A stretch of 64,000 bases of DNA from Williamsia faeni (GCA_003202005.1 QJJF01000003.1:310001-374000), one strand, 5' to 3'; positions 27,939-37,892 are shown, counted from the stretch's first letter. Program-made: numbers and translations. Notes: a model not told the origin generated them from the letters alone.

Positions 27939-29881
27939 TTCTGCTCGCCCTTCTCGACGCTGCGGGTCATCGCCTGATGGATCTCATCGGGATGGGTGGA
28001 TGCGGCTTCATCGTCGTCGAACAGTGGACGAATGCCGCGGGCCGCCATGATCTGGTCATTGCCGGTACCGGCAGCGACCATCGGCCACACCTGTGCGTCG
28101 GCACCGACGATGAAGTCGATGACGACCGGCCGGTCGTTGATCGCGCGGGCCTCCGCCAGCACGGCGTCGACGTCTTCCTCACGCTCACAACGGAGTCCGA
28201 CACAACCGAGGGCATCCGCCAGTTTGACGAAGTCCGGGATGCGCTGCGACGGATCCGCATTGTGCGTCGACAGATTGGTGTTGGAGTACCGCTCGTCGTA
28301 GAACAGCGTCTGCCACTGCCGGACCATGCCCAGGTTGCCGTTGTTGATCACGGCCACCTTGATGGGGATGCCTTCGATCGCACACGTCGCCAGTTCCTGA
28401 TTGGTCATCTGGAAACAGCCGTCGCCGTCGATGGCCCACACCTCGGAGTCGGGCATACCCTGCTTGGCGCCCATGGCTGCGGGCACTGCGTAGCCCATCG
28501 TGCCCAGACCACCGGAGTTGAGCCAGGTCCGCGGGTTCTCGTACGAGATGAACTGTGCGGCCCACATCTGGTGCTGACCGACGCCGGCGCAGTAGATCGC
28601 GTCGGGTCCGGCGGTCTTGCCGATCGCCGAGATCACGAACTCCGGAGACATGGCGCCATCAGACGGGCGGTCATAGCTCAGTGGGTACGTGCGGCGAATG
28701 CCGTCGAGGTACGACCACCAGGTGCTCAGATCCGGGGCGTCGGCCGTGGTCGCACGCTCGTCGCGCACCGCCTCGATCAGTTCGGTGATGACCGCCTTGC
28801 AGTCGCCCACGATGGGAACGTCCGCGTGACGGTTCTTGCCGATCTCGGCCGGGTCGATGTCGGCGTGGATCACCTTGGCGTCCGGCGCGAACGAATCGAG
28901 CATGCCGGTGACACGGTCATCGAAGCGAGCGCCGAGGGTGATCAGCAGATCGCTGCGCTGCAAACCGGCAACCGCCGCGACGGTGCCGTGCATTCCGGGC
29001 ATTCCCAGGTGTTGCTTGTGGCTGTCTGGGAAAGCGCCGCGGGCCATGAGGGTGGTGACCACTGGAACGCCGGTCAGTTCTGCGAGTTCGAGCAATTCGG
29101 CCGATGCGTTGGCCTTGATGACACCGCCGCCGACGTACAGCACCGGCGACGAAGCCGCGGCGATCATCCGCGCGGCCTCCCGAACCTGCTTGCCGTGCGG
29201 CTTGGTCACCGGACGGTAGCCGGGCAGGTCGATCTGCGGGGGCCACGAGAACGTGGTCTGCGCCTGCAGGATGTCCTTGGGGATGTCGACGAGGACGGCG
29301 CCCGGACGACCGCTTTCGGCGATGTAGAAGGCCTCGGCCATCACCTTGGCGATCTCCGCACCATTTTTGACCAGGAAGTTGTGCTTCGTGATCGGCATGG
29401 TGATGCCGGAGATGTCAGCTTCCTGGAAGGCGTCGGTACCGATCAGCGCCCGGCCGACCTGTCCGGTGATCGCAACCACCGGAACGGAATCCATCTGGGC
29501 GTCGGCCAGCGGGGTCACCAGGTTGGTGGCACCGGGACCCGAGGTCGCGATGCAGACACCCACGCGGCCGGTGGCCTGTGCGTATCCGGTGGCGGCGTGA
29601 CCGGCACCCTGTTCGTGGCGAACGAGGATGTGGCGGACCTGCTTGGAGTCGAAGAGCGGGTCATAGACAGGGAGGACGGCTCCGCCGGGAATACCGAATA
29701 CCGACGTCACGCCGAGTTCTTCGAGTGAGCGCACTACTGCCTGCGCCCCGCTGACACGCTCGGGCGCGACCGTGCGCCGCTGCTGCGGCGCCGGTACGGC
29801 CGGGGCGCCATTGCCCGTGTTGCGCGATCCCGTTCCGCGGGGGCCTGGCCCCGGCTGGGTGCGTGCTGTTGGTGCGCTCAC
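27935..29881 (-). CDS. ilvB: Acetolactate synthase large subunit
   Basis: Thiamine-diphosphate and FAD enzyme forming acetolactate or acetohydroxybutyrate. The catalytic glutamate is in [15 protein letters not shown] near residue 90, and the ThDP motif [14 protein letters not shown]...NN lies near residue 480. A proline-rich N-terminal extension of about 35 residues precedes the enzyme core. The start is GTG 29881, behind GAGGGAAGG. An attenuator lies upstream (separate entries). Confidence 0.97.
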   Translation of the reverse strand: MSAPTARTQPGPGPRGTGSRNTGNGAPAVPAPQQRRTVAPERVSGAQAVVRSLEELGVTSVFGIPGGAVLPVYDPLFDSKQVRHILVRHEQGAGHAATGYAQATGRVGVCIATSGPGATNLVTPLADAQMDSVPVVAITGQVGRALIGTDAFQEADISGITMPITKHNFLVKNGAEIAKVMAEAFYIAESGRPGAVLVDIPKDILQAQTTFSWPPQIDLPGYRPVTKPHGKQVREAARMIAAASSPVLYVGGGVIKANASAELLELAELTGVPVVTTLMARGAFPDSHKQHLGMPGMHGTVAAVAGLQRSDLLITLGARFDDRVTGMLDSFAPDAKVIHADIDPAEIGKNRHADVPIVGDCKAVITELIEAVRDERATTADAPDLSTWWSYLDGIRRTYPLSYDRPSDGAMSPEFVISAIGKTAGPDAIYCAGVGQHQMWAAQFISYENPRTWLNSGGLGTMGYAVPAAMGAKQGMPDSEVWAIDGDGCFQMTNQELATCAIEGIPIKVAVINNGNLGMVRQWQTLFYDERYSNTNLSTHNADPSQRIPDFVKLADALGCVGLRCEREEDVDAVLAEARAINDRPVVIDFIVGADAQVWPMVAAGTGNDQIMAARGIRPLFDDDEAASTHPDEIHQAMTRSVEKGEQK

Positions 29882-29938
29882 TGCACCTTCCCTCTACTCA
29901 GACGCGCGACCCGAAGGGGCGCAACGTCGGTGGACAAC

Positions 29939-29970
29939 AAAAAACCCCCGACAGCGGTGCTGTGCGAGGG
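29939..29970 (-). terminator. Attenuator terminator upstream of ilvB
   Basis: On the minus strand the stem pairs CCCTC...ACAGC with GCTGT...GGGGG around loop ACC and is followed directly by six Ts (29944-29939). It lies inside the ilvB leader rather than after a gene. Confidence 0.85.
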
Positions 29971-30008
29971 TGGCGCGTCGATGCTTTGTGAGTACTTCGA
30001 GTACCCGG

Positions 30009-30053
30009 TCAGGCGAAGACGCGCCGGCCGAGTACGAGAATCTGTTTTTGCAT
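30009..30053 (-). CDS. ilvB leader peptide (attenuation)
   Basis: A 14-codon ORF encodes MQKQILVLGRRVFA. It contains the consecutive codons for Ile, Leu, Val and Leu, and one more Val, which is what a branched-chain amino-acid sensor needs. The ATG falls about 11 nt after the predicted -10 box, so the mRNA would start only a few nucleotides before it and no ribosome-binding site is seen. The ORF is too short to be called by length; the codon content and position relative to promoter and terminator support it. Confidence 0.78.
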   Translation of the reverse strand: MQKQILVLGRRVFA

Positions 30054-30064
30054 CACAATTAACG

Positions 30065-30093
30065 AGGCTAGAACTGTGGGTTCACAGAGTCAA
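30065..30093 (-). promoter_or_regulatory. Putative ilvBNC promoter
   Basis: On the minus strand TTGACT (30093-30088) and TAGCCT (30070-30065) are separated by exactly 17 bp. Predicted initiation is a few bases before the leader-peptide ATG. Confidence 0.7.
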
Positions 30094-30206
30094 ACTCGTC
30101 CCCCACCGATCCCACATCATGGGATCGTCGGCTCAATCCGCAGGTCACGAAGCCTTGGCGCACCGGACTGTCACAGGCCACTCTTGCGGGATGGGACAAT
30201 ATAGGC

Positions 30207-30644
30207 GTGTCTGAGCCAGAAGCAATCGAGTTGCCCGCCGTGTTCCGCATCCATCCCATCTCTTATTTCGCCGTCTTCATGATGGCGGTTTCGGCACTCG
30301 TACTTGCCGGGGTTTCACTGCCCTACCTGGGCTGGACGCTTTTCGTACCGGTTCTCGCCGGCGTGTGGGTCCATCGCCTGCGCACCATCGTCACCGAGGA
30401 CGGGCTCACCACACAGACATTGCGCGGACGGCGCAGCGCGACCTGGGGCCAGATCACCGGACTCCAGTTCCCGCGCTGGGGCGCGGTCCGGGCGGTGCTC
30501 CGAGACGATTCGACGCTGAAACTCCCCGCGATCAGCTTCCGGGACCTCCCGCGTCTGTCGGCCGCCAGCAGGGGGCGAATCCCCGACCCGTACGCAGCTC
30601 AGGACGCGACGGCCGGGAGCAGCTCCGACGAGAAGACCTCCTGA
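30207..30644 (+). CDS. Small membrane protein with bacterial PH domain (Cfp6-like)
   Basis: The 145-residue product has two transmembrane segments (about residues 18-37 and 40-55) followed by a bPH-type beta-sandwich (RTIVTEDGLTTQTLRGRRSATWGQITGLQFPRWGAVRAVL) and a polar tail. The M. tuberculosis counterpart next to ilvB is Rv3004 (cfp6). Function is unknown. GTG 30207 follows a GGGACAAT box (30193-30200) at leaderless distance. Confidence 0.78.
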   Translation: MSEPEAIELPAVFRIHPISYFAVFMMAVSALVLAGVSLPYLGWTLFVPVLAGVWVHRLRTIVTEDGLTTQTLRGRRSATWGQITGLQFPRWGAVRAVLRDDSTLKLPAISFRDLPRLSAASRGRIPDPYAAQDATAGSSSDEKTS

Positions 30645-30652
30645 TCACCGTT

Positions 30653-30682
30653 TTGAAACAGCGCCGCGTAGCGGAGTAGCGT
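30653..30682 (+). promoter_or_regulatory. Putative ilvD promoter
   Basis: TTGAAA (30653-30658) and TAGCGT (30677-30682) are separated by 18 bp, upstream of ilvD, giving a leader of about 60 nt. Confidence 0.35.
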
Positions 30683-30748
30683 GAGCCGCGCAACTCTCCG
30701 CACCGCAGCCCCGGTCGGAACTGGTCGACAGTCGAGGAACCAATAGTC

Positions 30749-32596
30749 ATGCCGCAGTTGAGGTCACGAACCACCACCATCGGACGCAACGCCTCGGGCG
30801 CACGCTCACTCTGGCGCGCCACCGGTATGACCGATGACGACTTCGGTAAACCGATTGTCGCCATTGCCAATTCGTACACACAGTTCGTCCCCGGCCACGT
30901 CCACCTCAAGGACGTCGGCGAGATCGTCGCCGCCGCGGTCCGCGCTGCCGGCGGCGTGCCTCGCGAGTTCCACACCATCGCCGTCGACGACGGTATCGCC
31001 ATGGGTCACGACGGCATGCTGTACTCCCTGCCGAGCCGCGAGATCATCGCCGACTCCGTCGAATACATGGTCAACGCCCACACCGCGGACGCGCTGGTCT
31101 GTATCTCGAACTGCGACAAGATCACTCCGGGAATGCTCAACGCCGCGATGCGCCTGAACATCCCGACCGTGTTCGTCTCCGGCGGCCCGATGGAGGCCGG
31201 CAAGGCCGTCGTCGTCGGCGACACCGTTCACCCGTCGTCGGATCTCATCACCTCCATCTCCGCCTCCGCCAACGACGCCGTCGATGAAGATGCGCTGCGT
31301 GAGGTTGAACTCGCGGCCTGCCCGACGTGCGGATCGTGCTCGGGCATGTTCACCGCAAACTCGATGAACTGCCTCACCGAAGCTCTGGGTCTGGCACTGC
31401 CCGGCAACGGCTCGACCCTGGCCACCCACGAGGCGCGGCACGCCCTGTTCACCCGCGCCGGCACCGTTGTCGTCGAGGCCGCCATGCGGTACTACCACCA
31501 GGACGACGAGTCGGTGTTGCCGCGAAACGTCGCCACCCCCACCGCATTCCGCAATGCGATGGCCCTCGACGTCGCCATGGGCGGCTCCACCAACACTGTT
31601 CTGCACGTGCTGGCCGCCGCGCAGGAAGGTGAGGTCGACGACTTCGATCTCGATGTCATCGACGAGATCAGCCGTAAGGTTCCCTGCCTGTCGAAGGTCT
31701 CTCCCAACTCCGATTACCACATGGAGGATGTGCACCGGGCCGGCGGAATCGCCGCGATCCTGGGCGAATTGCGTCGCGCCGGACTCATCGACGACACCGC
31801 GAGCACCGTTCACTCCCCCACCATCGGCACCTTCCTCGACGACTGGGACATCCGCGGCGGCAAGGCCATCGACGAAGCGTTCGAGCTGTTCCACGCCGCC
31901 CCCGGTGGCGTCCGCACCACCACGCCCTTCTCGACGGCCAACCGGTGGAGCACACTCGACACCGATGCGGCCGGCGGCTGCATCCGCGACCTCGAGCACG
32001 CCTACACCGTCGAGGGCGGCCTCTGCGTTCTCAAGGGCAACCTCGCCGAGGACGGTGCCGTCCTCAAGACCGCCGGCATCGACGAGGATCTCTGGCATTT
32101 CCAGGGTCCGGCACGTGTTGTCGAGTCACAGGAAGCGGCCGTGCAGGCGATCCTGAGCAAGACCATCCAGGCCGGAGAGGTGCTGGTGGTCCGCTATGAG
32201 GGTCCCGCCGGTGGACCCGGAATGCAGGAAATGCTCCATCCGACGGCCTTCATGAAGGGCACCGGCATGGGCAAGAAATGCGCCCTGATCACCGACGGCC
32301 GGTTCTCCGGTGGTTCGTCGGGTCTGTCGATCGGGCACATCTCACCCGAGGCGGCCTCCGGTGGCGTGATCGGTCTCATCGAAGACGGTGATCAGATCCT
32401 CATCGACGTCAAGACCCGCAAGCTCGAGGTCCTCGTCGACGACGAGACCCTGGCGATGCGCCGCGCCAAGATCGAGGCCTCCGAGCGGCCCTGGCAGCCA
32501 CGTGAGATCCGTGAACGCCGTGTCACCACCGCGCTGCGTGCCTACGCCAAACTCGCCACATCGGCCGACAAGGGCGCGGTCCGCAAGGTCGACTGA
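30749..32596 (+). CDS. ilvD: Dihydroxy-acid dehydratase
   Basis: Third common step of valine/isoleucine synthesis. The 615-residue product matches the longer E. coli-type form. Cluster cysteines are in [12 protein letters not shown] near residue 122 and [19 protein letters not shown] near residues 191-209. The C-terminal catalytic region [21 protein letters not shown] is complete. ATG 30749 follows GAGGAACC. Its presence beside ilvBNC completes most of the pathway in one window. Confidence 0.96.
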   Translation: MPQLRSRTTTIGRNASGARSLWRATGMTDDDFGKPIVAIANSYTQFVPGHVHLKDVGEIVAAAVRAAGGVPREFHTIAVDDGIAMGHDGMLYSLPSREIIADSVEYMVNAHTADALVCISNCDKITPGMLNAAMRLNIPTVFVSGGPMEAGKAVVVGDTVHPSSDLITSISASANDAVDEDALREVELAACPTCGSCSGMFTANSMNCLTEALGLALPGNGSTLATHEARHALFTRAGTVVVEAAMRYYHQDDESVLPRNVATPTAFRNAMALDVAMGGSTNTVLHVLAAAQEGEVDDFDLDVIDEISRKVPCLSKVSPNSDYHMEDVHRAGGIAAILGELRRAGLIDDTASTVHSPTIGTFLDDWDIRGGKAIDEAFELFHAAPGGVRTTTPFSTANRWSTLDTDAAGGCIRDLEHAYTVEGGLCVLKGNLAEDGAVLKTAGIDEDLWHFQGPARVVESQEAAVQAILSKTIQAGEVLVVRYEGPAGGPGMQEMLHPTAFMKGTGMGKKCALITDGRFSGGSSGLSIGHISPEAASGGVIGLIEDGDQILIDVKTRKLEVLVDDETLAMRRAKIEASERPWQPREIRERRVTTALRAYAKLATSADKGAVRKVD

Positions 32597-32621
32597 CCCC
32601 AGCCTCACCCCACCATCACCG

Positions 32622-32689
32622 CAAACGAGCCACTAATACGAAGACGAGCCACAAATATGTGGCTCGTCTTCGTATAGGTGGCTCGTTTG
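32622..32689. repeat. Palindromic repeat, family 2, copy A
   Basis: A 68-bp palindrome: outer arms of 12 bp (32622-32633 with 32678-32689), a 3x3 internal loop and inner arms of 17 bp (32637-32653 with 32658-32674) around an AATA loop. The unit CGAGCCAC occurs twice on the left and its complement twice on the right. It lies between convergent ilvD and the DoxX gene. Copy B is at 57364-57439. Confidence 0.92.
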
Positions 32690-32704
32690 ATGTTGAGTCT
32701 CGGG

Positions 32705-33769
32705 TCAGGGTGTGGGATTGCCCGGGGATTCGAACGGATGACTTCCGTTGAACACGAACCAGATTGTGATCGGTACGGCGATGCCGATCACCAGCCAGAT
32801 CACCGAACCGATGTATGGACGGGTCGCCCAGCCCCGACCGAAGTCGAGGGAGATGCGGCCCGGTCCGGTCAGGATGATCACCGCGGCGGCGAGCGCCACG
32901 AACAACTCGAACTCGATGCCGCCCCCGGTGTTGTCCGGGTCGGCGGCGAAGAACCACACACCCCCGGCCAGAGTTGCCTTGTAGGCCGCTGCCAGCAGCA
33001 TCACACCGAGTACGGCGGAGCCGGCGATCGGTGTCAGCAGACCGACCACCAGCATCAGGCCGCCGATGGTCTCCGAGAGCGCGCCGAGGACTGCGAGAGG
33101 TTTGGCGGCATCCGCGTTGAAACCGATCGCGGTGTTGGGCGTATTGATCAGGTAGTCCTCGAACCCGGACAGACGCGGCCCGTTCCACCAACCGAACAGC
33201 TTTTGGCTGCCGTGTGCCATGGCGATCAGACCGACGCCGAGCCGGAGCAGGAGCAGCCCGAGATCGAGCGTGCCGCGACGCGCCGGGACCTCGGTGACGG
33301 CCGAACCAACCGGTTCTGGTTCGGCCGGACCGCGCTCTGCAAAATCATCGTCGTCGTCATAGCGCGGCTGCGGGCCGAACTCACGGTGGAAGTCGTCGCG
33401 GTCGACCGTTCCGACCGGGATCTGCGTTGTCGAGTTCGACGGCGGTGCATCGGCGGCCCCGGTCGTCGCGACCACGTCGGTGTCCCGATCGGCGATCTCG
33501 GCCGGAACCGGATCGTTCGACTGGCGCTTGCGCATGGTCGGTATCTGCTCTGTTTCCTCGAGCTCGGTCTCGGCGTCTGAGAAACCACCTCCATCCGAGA
33601 AGCCGCGGGCTCGGTACGGCGCGTAGCCGTGCTCCCCGGTATCCCCTTCCTCGTGTGCCCGACGCGGGTCATGTGCGCGCGTCAAAGGCAACTCGATCTG
33701 TTCGGTGGGTTCGTCGTACGGGCTCGACCCTTGGCCGTCGGGATCTCGTTTGGTCACACAAGCGACCAT
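32705..33769 (-). CDS. DoxX-family membrane protein with long acidic N-terminus
   Basis: The 354-residue product has a polar, acidic, low-complexity N-terminal half (to about residue 165) and a DoxX domain of four transmembrane segments (GLLLLRLGVGLIAMAHGSQKLFGWW at the first). The equivalent is Rv3005c, which in M. tuberculosis joins SodA and SseA in a membrane redox complex; that role is only inferred here. Starts at ATG 33769 or GTG 33757 are both possible. It is divergent from lppZ. Confidence 0.85.
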   Translation of the reverse strand: MVACVTKRDPDGQGSSPYDEPTEQIELPLTRAHDPRRAHEEGDTGEHGYAPYRARGFSDGGGFSDAETELEETEQIPTMRKRQSNDPVPAEIADRDTDVVATTGAADAPPSNSTTQIPVGTVDRDDFHREFGPQPRYDDDDDFAERGPAEPEPVGSAVTEVPARRGTLDLGLLLLRLGVGLIAMAHGSQKLFGWWNGPRLSGFEDYLINTPNTAIGFNADAAKPLAVLGALSETIGGLMLVVGLLTPIAGSAVLGVMLLAAAYKATLAGGVWFFAADPDNTGGGIEFELFVALAAAVIILTGPGRISLDFGRGWATRPYIGSVIWLVIGIAVPITIWFVFNGSHPFESPGNPTP

Positions 33770-33864
33770 AGAGGTTGTCTTACGCGGGGTCGCGTTCACC
33801 GGGCCCCCTCGGCTCTGCCAGTTCCGCGTCAGCCGCTTCGGGGGCAATCAGTAGGGTGGACGCC

Positions 33865-35007
33865 ATGACATTGCGCCACCGGCCTGCGCTTGCCCGACTC
33901 ATGGTCGCGCTGGTGGCGGCAGCCCTGATGGTGACCGGTTGCAGCGATGGTTTTGCCGAGCAGGACCGCAACCTCGAGGCCGGGGACTTCTCTGAGAATC
34001 AGAACCCGCCGATGCAACAACCCACGGAAACCGTGCCCAGCGTTCCCCCCACCGACCCCGGCGGCAACAACGGTCCGTGTCCCGATCCTGACCCGGCGGT
34101 CATCGCAACGTGCCTGGACGCCACCAGCGGAGTCCTGGCGGCCAGCGCCGACGCCACCTCGACCGTGGTCGGGCAACGTGTCACCGGCAAGATCGTGCGG
34201 ACCAAACGCGGTGGCCCGACGGTGGAGGTGGCATCGCTCGACGTCGACGCCTCCGGTGACGGCGGCCTGCTCGACTTCGCGCCGTCCCCGGACTACACGC
34301 AGGATCAGTTGCTCTACGCCTACATCACCACCGCGACCGACAACCGCGTCGTCCGGATCGCCGCGGGTGACGTCCCGAAGCCGATTCTGGTCGGGATCCC
34401 CAAGGGCGACACCGGCAACATGGGCACGATCTACTTCAAGAGCCCCACCGAACTGCTGGTCGCGACCGGTGACGCCGGCGATCCACAGGCCGCCGCCGAC
34501 CCCAATTCGCTTGCGGGGAAGCTGCTCTCGGTCACCGACTTGTCGTCGGGCAGCACCACGCCACCGCAGATTCTGACCTCCGGCCTCGGCGCCAACCCGG
34601 CACTGTGCCCCGACGTCACCACCGGCGCGCTGTATCTGACCGACCGCGCACCGGCCGAGGACCGCCTGCAGCTCATCAGCCCCACCGGCGTCGGCCGCGT
34701 GCTCTGGACCTGGCCCGACAAACCCGAAACCGCGGGCTGCGCGGCCGTCGGCGGGATGATCGTGGTGTCACAGACCCGCACTCAGTCGTTGCAGTACCTG
34801 AATGCGCCCACCGAGGAGAAGCCCGGCATCGACGCACCGACGACGTTCCTGGAGAAGAAATACGGATCCCTCGGCCGCCTCACCGCGGTCCCGGCCGGAC
34901 TACTTCAAGTCGGAACCGTGAACAAGCAGACCGGTACGGCCGGTCCGACCGACGACCGCGTGGTCATCGTTCCGCTGCCCGCGGGCGCCGCGGACACCAA
35001 TATGTGA
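33865..35007 (+). CDS. lppZ: Lipoprotein with sorbosone-dehydrogenase-like beta-propeller (LppZ-like)
   Basis: The 380-residue product has a lipoprotein signal peptide with lipobox VTGC (Cys near residue 30) and a Pro-rich linker. A six-bladed propeller resembling soluble glucose/sorbosone dehydrogenase follows (LLDFAPSPDYTQDQLLYAY; GDAGDPQAAADPNSLAGKLLSV). Rv3006 (lppZ) is the equivalent and is also divergent from the DoxX gene. Enzymatic activity is unproven. The upstream in-frame extension lacks a signal peptide start and is rejected. Confidence 0.85.
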   Translation: MTLRHRPALARLMVALVAAALMVTGCSDGFAEQDRNLEAGDFSENQNPPMQQPTETVPSVPPTDPGGNNGPCPDPDPAVIATCLDATSGVLAASADATSTVVGQRVTGKIVRTKRGGPTVEVASLDVDASGDGGLLDFAPSPDYTQDQLLYAYITTATDNRVVRIAAGDVPKPILVGIPKGDTGNMGTIYFKSPTELLVATGDAGDPQAAADPNSLAGKLLSVTDLSSGSTTPPQILTSGLGANPALCPDVTTGALYLTDRAPAEDRLQLISPTGVGRVLWTWPDKPETAGCAAVGGMIVVSQTRTQSLQYLNAPTEEKPGIDAPTTFLEKKYGSLGRLTAVPAGLLQVGTVNKQTGTAGPTDDRVVIVPLPAGAADTNM

Positions 35008-35026
35008 GCCTGCCGGCACACATATG

Positions 35027-35064
35027 ACAATGCCTGGCCCCGGTCACCCGAGGCCAGGCATTGT
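35027..35064. terminator. Hairpin between lppZ and gatB
   Basis: A perfect 13-bp stem ACAATGCCTGGCC/GGCCAGGCATTGT (35027-35039 with 35052-35064) lies between the convergent genes. Confidence 0.8.
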
Positions 35065-35078
35065 CTACATCTGGGCGG

Positions 35079-36569
35079 CTACTGGCAGGCAGCGAGCACC
35101 AGTTCTTTGACCCGGCCCGGATCGGCCTGGCCGCGAGTGGCCTTCATGACGTCGCCGACGATCTTGCCGGCCGCCGCGACCTTGCCGCTGCGGATCTTCT
35201 CGGCGATGTCGGGGTTGTTGGCCAGTGCCTCGTCGACGGCCTTCTGCAGCGCGGAGTCGTCGCGGACGACCTCGAGGCCACGATCGGCGACGATCTGCTC
35301 GGGCTCGCCCTCGCCGTCGAGTACTGCCGTCACCACTTGCTGAGCGAGTTTGTTGGTCAGTTTGCCGTCCTCGACGAGCTTGATGACGGTCGCGACCTGC
35401 GCCGGGGTGATCGGCAGGTCGGCCAGTTCGGTGTTGCGGGAGTTGGCCTGCTGGGCCAGGAACGACACCCACCAACCGCGGCTGGCCTCGACCGGCGCAC
35501 CGGCGTCGACCGTCGCGATGATCAGGTCGACGGCACCGACGTTGACGAGGTCACGCATCACCGCGTCTGAGACACCCCACTCTTCCTGGATCCGGGCCCG
35601 GCGCAGCCACGGAAATTCCGGCAGGGTTGCCCGGATCTCTTCGATCCACGCTGAATCCGGTTGTACCGGAGGCAGATCCGGCTCCGGGAAGTAGCGGTAG
35701 TCCTCGGCGGTCTCCTTGCGGCGGCCGGCCGACGTCGAACCGTCCGTCTCCTGGAAGTGCCGGGTCTCCTGGACGATCGCGACACCGGCCTTGAGCAGCG
35801 CGGCCTGACGGCGCATCTCGTAGCGCACCGCCACCTCGACGCTCTTGAGCGAGTTGACGTTCTTGGTCTCGGTGCGGGTTCCGAACTCGGTGGCGCCCTT
35901 GGGCATCAGCGACAGGTTGGCGTCGCAACGCATCGAGCCCTGGTCCATCCGGACGTCGGAGACGTTGAGCGCCTTGAGCAGATCGCGCAACGCGGTGACA
36001 TACGCGCGGGCGACCTCGGGTGCGCGGGCGCCGGCACCTTCGATGGGCTTGGAGACGATCTCGATCAGCGGGACACCCGCACGGTTGTAGTCGAGCAGCG
36101 AGTGGCTGGCACCGGAGATCCGTCCGGTTCCGCCGACGTGCAACGACTTACCGGTGTCCTCTTCCATGTGGGCGCGCTCGATCTCGACCCGCCAGGTGGT
36201 GCCGTCGTCGAGCAGCACGTCGAGGTAGCCCTCGTACGCGATCGGGTCGTCGTACTGGGAGATCTGGTAGTTCTTCGGCTGATCCGGGTAGAAGTAGTTC
36301 TTCCGGGCAAACGTGCTCGACGGCCGGATGGAGCAGTTCAGGGAGAGTCCGATCCGGATTGCCGATTCGATGGCCGTCTCGTTGACGACGGGCAATGAGC
36401 CCGGCAGTCCGATGCACACCGGGCAGACCTGGGTGTTGGGCTCGGCGCCGAATGTCGTGGGGCAACCACAGAACATCTTGGTGTTGGTGCCGAGCTCGAC
36501 GTGGACTTCCATGCCCATCACCGGGTCGAATTCCGTGATCACATCGTCATAGTCGAGCAAGTCAGTCAT
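35079..36569 (-). CDS. gatB: Asp/Glu-tRNA amidotransferase subunit B
   Basis: Kinase/tRNA-binding subunit of GatCAB, which converts Glu-tRNA-Gln (and Asp-tRNA-Asn) to the amide form. It has the signature [17 protein letters not shown] near residue 18, paired Zn-type cysteines (CGCPTTFG...CPVC), [19 protein letters not shown], and the C-terminal YqeY/tail domain (residues 350-496). Full length, 496 aa. It is separated from gatCA by pfkA and a palindrome. Confidence 0.97.
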   Translation of the reverse strand: MTDLLDYDDVITEFDPVMGMEVHVELGTNTKMFCGCPTTFGAEPNTQVCPVCIGLPGSLPVVNETAIESAIRIGLSLNCSIRPSSTFARKNYFYPDQPKNYQISQYDDPIAYEGYLDVLLDDGTTWRVEIERAHMEEDTGKSLHVGGTGRISGASHSLLDYNRAGVPLIEIVSKPIEGAGARAPEVARAYVTALRDLLKALNVSDVRMDQGSMRCDANLSLMPKGATEFGTRTETKNVNSLKSVEVAVRYEMRRQAALLKAGVAIVQETRHFQETDGSTSAGRRKETAEDYRYFPEPDLPPVQPDSAWIEEIRATLPEFPWLRRARIQEEWGVSDAVMRDLVNVGAVDLIIATVDAGAPVEASRGWWVSFLAQQANSRNTELADLPITPAQVATVIKLVEDGKLTNKLAQQVVTAVLDGEGEPEQIVADRGLEVVRDDSALQKAVDEALANNPDIAEKIRSGKVAAAGKIVGDVMKATRGQADPGRVKELVLAACQ

Positions 36570-36595
36570 GACACGAGTTTAACTGGCTCCCCCAC

Positions 36596-36664
36596 CCCCG
36601 ATGATGTGCCCTTCTGGCGGCGCCCACCTGGGGTTTTGTTCGCCAGAAGGGCACATCATCGGGG
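36596..36664. repeat. Palindromic repeat, family 1, copy E
   Basis: A perfect 24-bp inverted repeat (36596-36619 with 36641-36664) around a 21-nt loop containing CCACCTGGGG and TTTTG. It fills the gap between the pfkA stop and the gatB start on the minus strand. The inner part (TGGCG, ACCTG, TTTTG, CGCCA) is shared with the copies at 37827 and 59410, while the outer arms are different. Confidence 0.92.
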
Positions 36665-36671
36665 TCGGGGG

Positions 36672-37703
36672 TCAGCCGAAGAAGGCGGCGGCGTCGTCGT
36701 AACGGTTCTGTGGGACGAGTTTGAGCTCTTTCGTGGCCTCACCGATCGGCACCAGACCGATGTTGGGACCCTGCAGGCTGACCATCATGCCGGTGTCGCC
36801 GTTGTGGGCGGCGTCTGACGCGTTGACGCCGAATCGCGTTGCCAGCACACGGTCGAACGGGGTCGGTTTGCCACCGCGCTGGACATGCCCGAGCACCGTG
36901 GTCCGGACCTCTTTGTTGATCCGCCGTTCGATCTCGATGGCGAGTTGATGCGCCACACCGGTGAAGCGCTCATGCCCGAACTCGTCGAGGCCGCCCTGGG
37001 CCATGGCAAAGGTGCCTTCCTTTGGCTTGGCACCTTCGGCCACCACACATATGAAGTGCGAATCACCCCGCTGGAACCGGCGCTTCACGAGGCGGCAGAC
37101 CTCTTCGACGTCGAAGGGCTGCTCGGGGATGAGGATCATGTGCGCTCCGGACGCCATCCCCGAATGCAGTGCGATCCAGCCGGCGTGCCGGCCCATCACC
37201 TCGACGAGCATCACGCGCTGATGCGACTCGGCAGTGCTGTGCAGGCGGTCGATGGCATCGGTGGCAACGTTGAGGGCAGTGTCGAAACCGAAAGTGACGT
37301 CGGTGCAATTGATGTCGTTGTCGATGGTTTTCGGCACCCCCACCACGGGCACGCCCTCATCGGCGAGCCAGCTCGCCGCCGTGAGTGTGCCCTCGCCGCC
37401 GATCGGGATCAGGACGTCGATTCCGTTGTCATCCAACGTTTGTTTGATCTGATCGAGCCCGGCCAGGAGCTTGTCGGGGTGGGTGCGGGCGGTCCCGAGC
37501 ATCGTGCCGCCCTTGGCCAGCAACCGGTCGTTCCGATCATCGGCGGCCAGATGGATCCGCCGGTCTTCCAACAGCCCCCGCCAGCCGTCGAGAAACCCGA
37601 CGACGGCCGAACCGTAGCGGACCTCGCTGGTCCGGACCACCGCACGGATAACCGCGTTCAATCCTGGGCAGTCGCCGCCACCGGTAAGCACTCCAATGCG
37701 CAT
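36672..37703 (-). CDS. pfkA: 6-phosphofructokinase
   Basis: Phosphorylates fructose-6-phosphate in glycolysis. The 343-residue product begins [19 protein letters not shown]. The phosphoryl-donor motif is GGEGT, with Gly at the position that separates ATP- from PPi-users, which predicts ATP use. The PKTIDND segment has Lys at the position where many bacterial ATP enzymes have Gly. MGRHAGW and the HVQRGG motif are intact. The order gatB-pfkA-gatA matches Rv3009c-Rv3010c-Rv3011c. Confidence 0.96.
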   Translation of the reverse strand: MRIGVLTGGGDCPGLNAVIRAVVRTSEVRYGSAVVGFLDGWRGLLEDRRIHLAADDRNDRLLAKGGTMLGTARTHPDKLLAGLDQIKQTLDDNGIDVLIPIGGEGTLTAASWLADEGVPVVGVPKTIDNDINCTDVTFGFDTALNVATDAIDRLHSTAESHQRVMLVEVMGRHAGWIALHSGMASGAHMILIPEQPFDVEEVCRLVKRRFQRGDSHFICVVAEGAKPKEGTFAMAQGGLDEFGHERFTGVAHQLAIEIERRINKEVRTTVLGHVQRGGKPTPFDRVLATRFGVNASDAAHNGDTGMMVSLQGPNIGLVPIGEATKELKLVPQNRYDDAAAFFG

Positions 37704-37826
37704 CAGGTGTCCCGTTCCTCGTCTGACAATCAGTTTCCGGCGTCACTACGGCGGGCGTTTTCCCGCCGTAAGTCAATTGTGCAACCGATCCTCGACTCTG
37801 GCTGAGCTACGGGTTTTCACCGACAT

Positions 37827-37891
37827 CCAAAAATGGTGGGTTCTGGTGAGCGCCACCTGGACTTTTGCTCGCCAAAACCCACCAATTTCGG
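37827..37891. repeat. Palindromic repeat, family 1, copy C
   Basis: Arms of 25 nt (37827-37851 with 37867-37891) pair with a few mismatches and G-T pairs around the loop GCCACCTGGACTTTT. The right arm touches the gatA stop codon (37893), so it lies directly downstream of gatA on the minus strand. Its arms and core match copy D at 59410-59474. Confidence 0.9.
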
Positions 37892-37892
37892 G

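Larger units (their letters stand above)
29882..30093 (-). promoter_or_regulatory. ilvBNC leader region with transcription attenuator
   Basis: Reading towards ilvB, the order is: promoter (30093-30065), leader peptide ORF (30053-30009), a small hairpin around the GTACT/AGTAC pair, a terminator hairpin with six Ts (29970-29939), then about 57 nt to the ilvB start. This is the layout of ribosome-mediated attenuation, as described for C. glutamicum ilvBNC. Stalling at Ile/Leu/Val codons of the leader when charged tRNA is scarce would favour read-through. Confidence 0.8.

Noticed and set aside
27977-29728. 583-codon open frame on the plus strand
   Set aside because: Antisense to ilvB, which has the thiamine diphosphate and FAD features in place.
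30806-32098. 430-codon minus-strand frame
   Set aside because: Antisense to ilvD; Gly/Val/Asp-rich composition and no domain.
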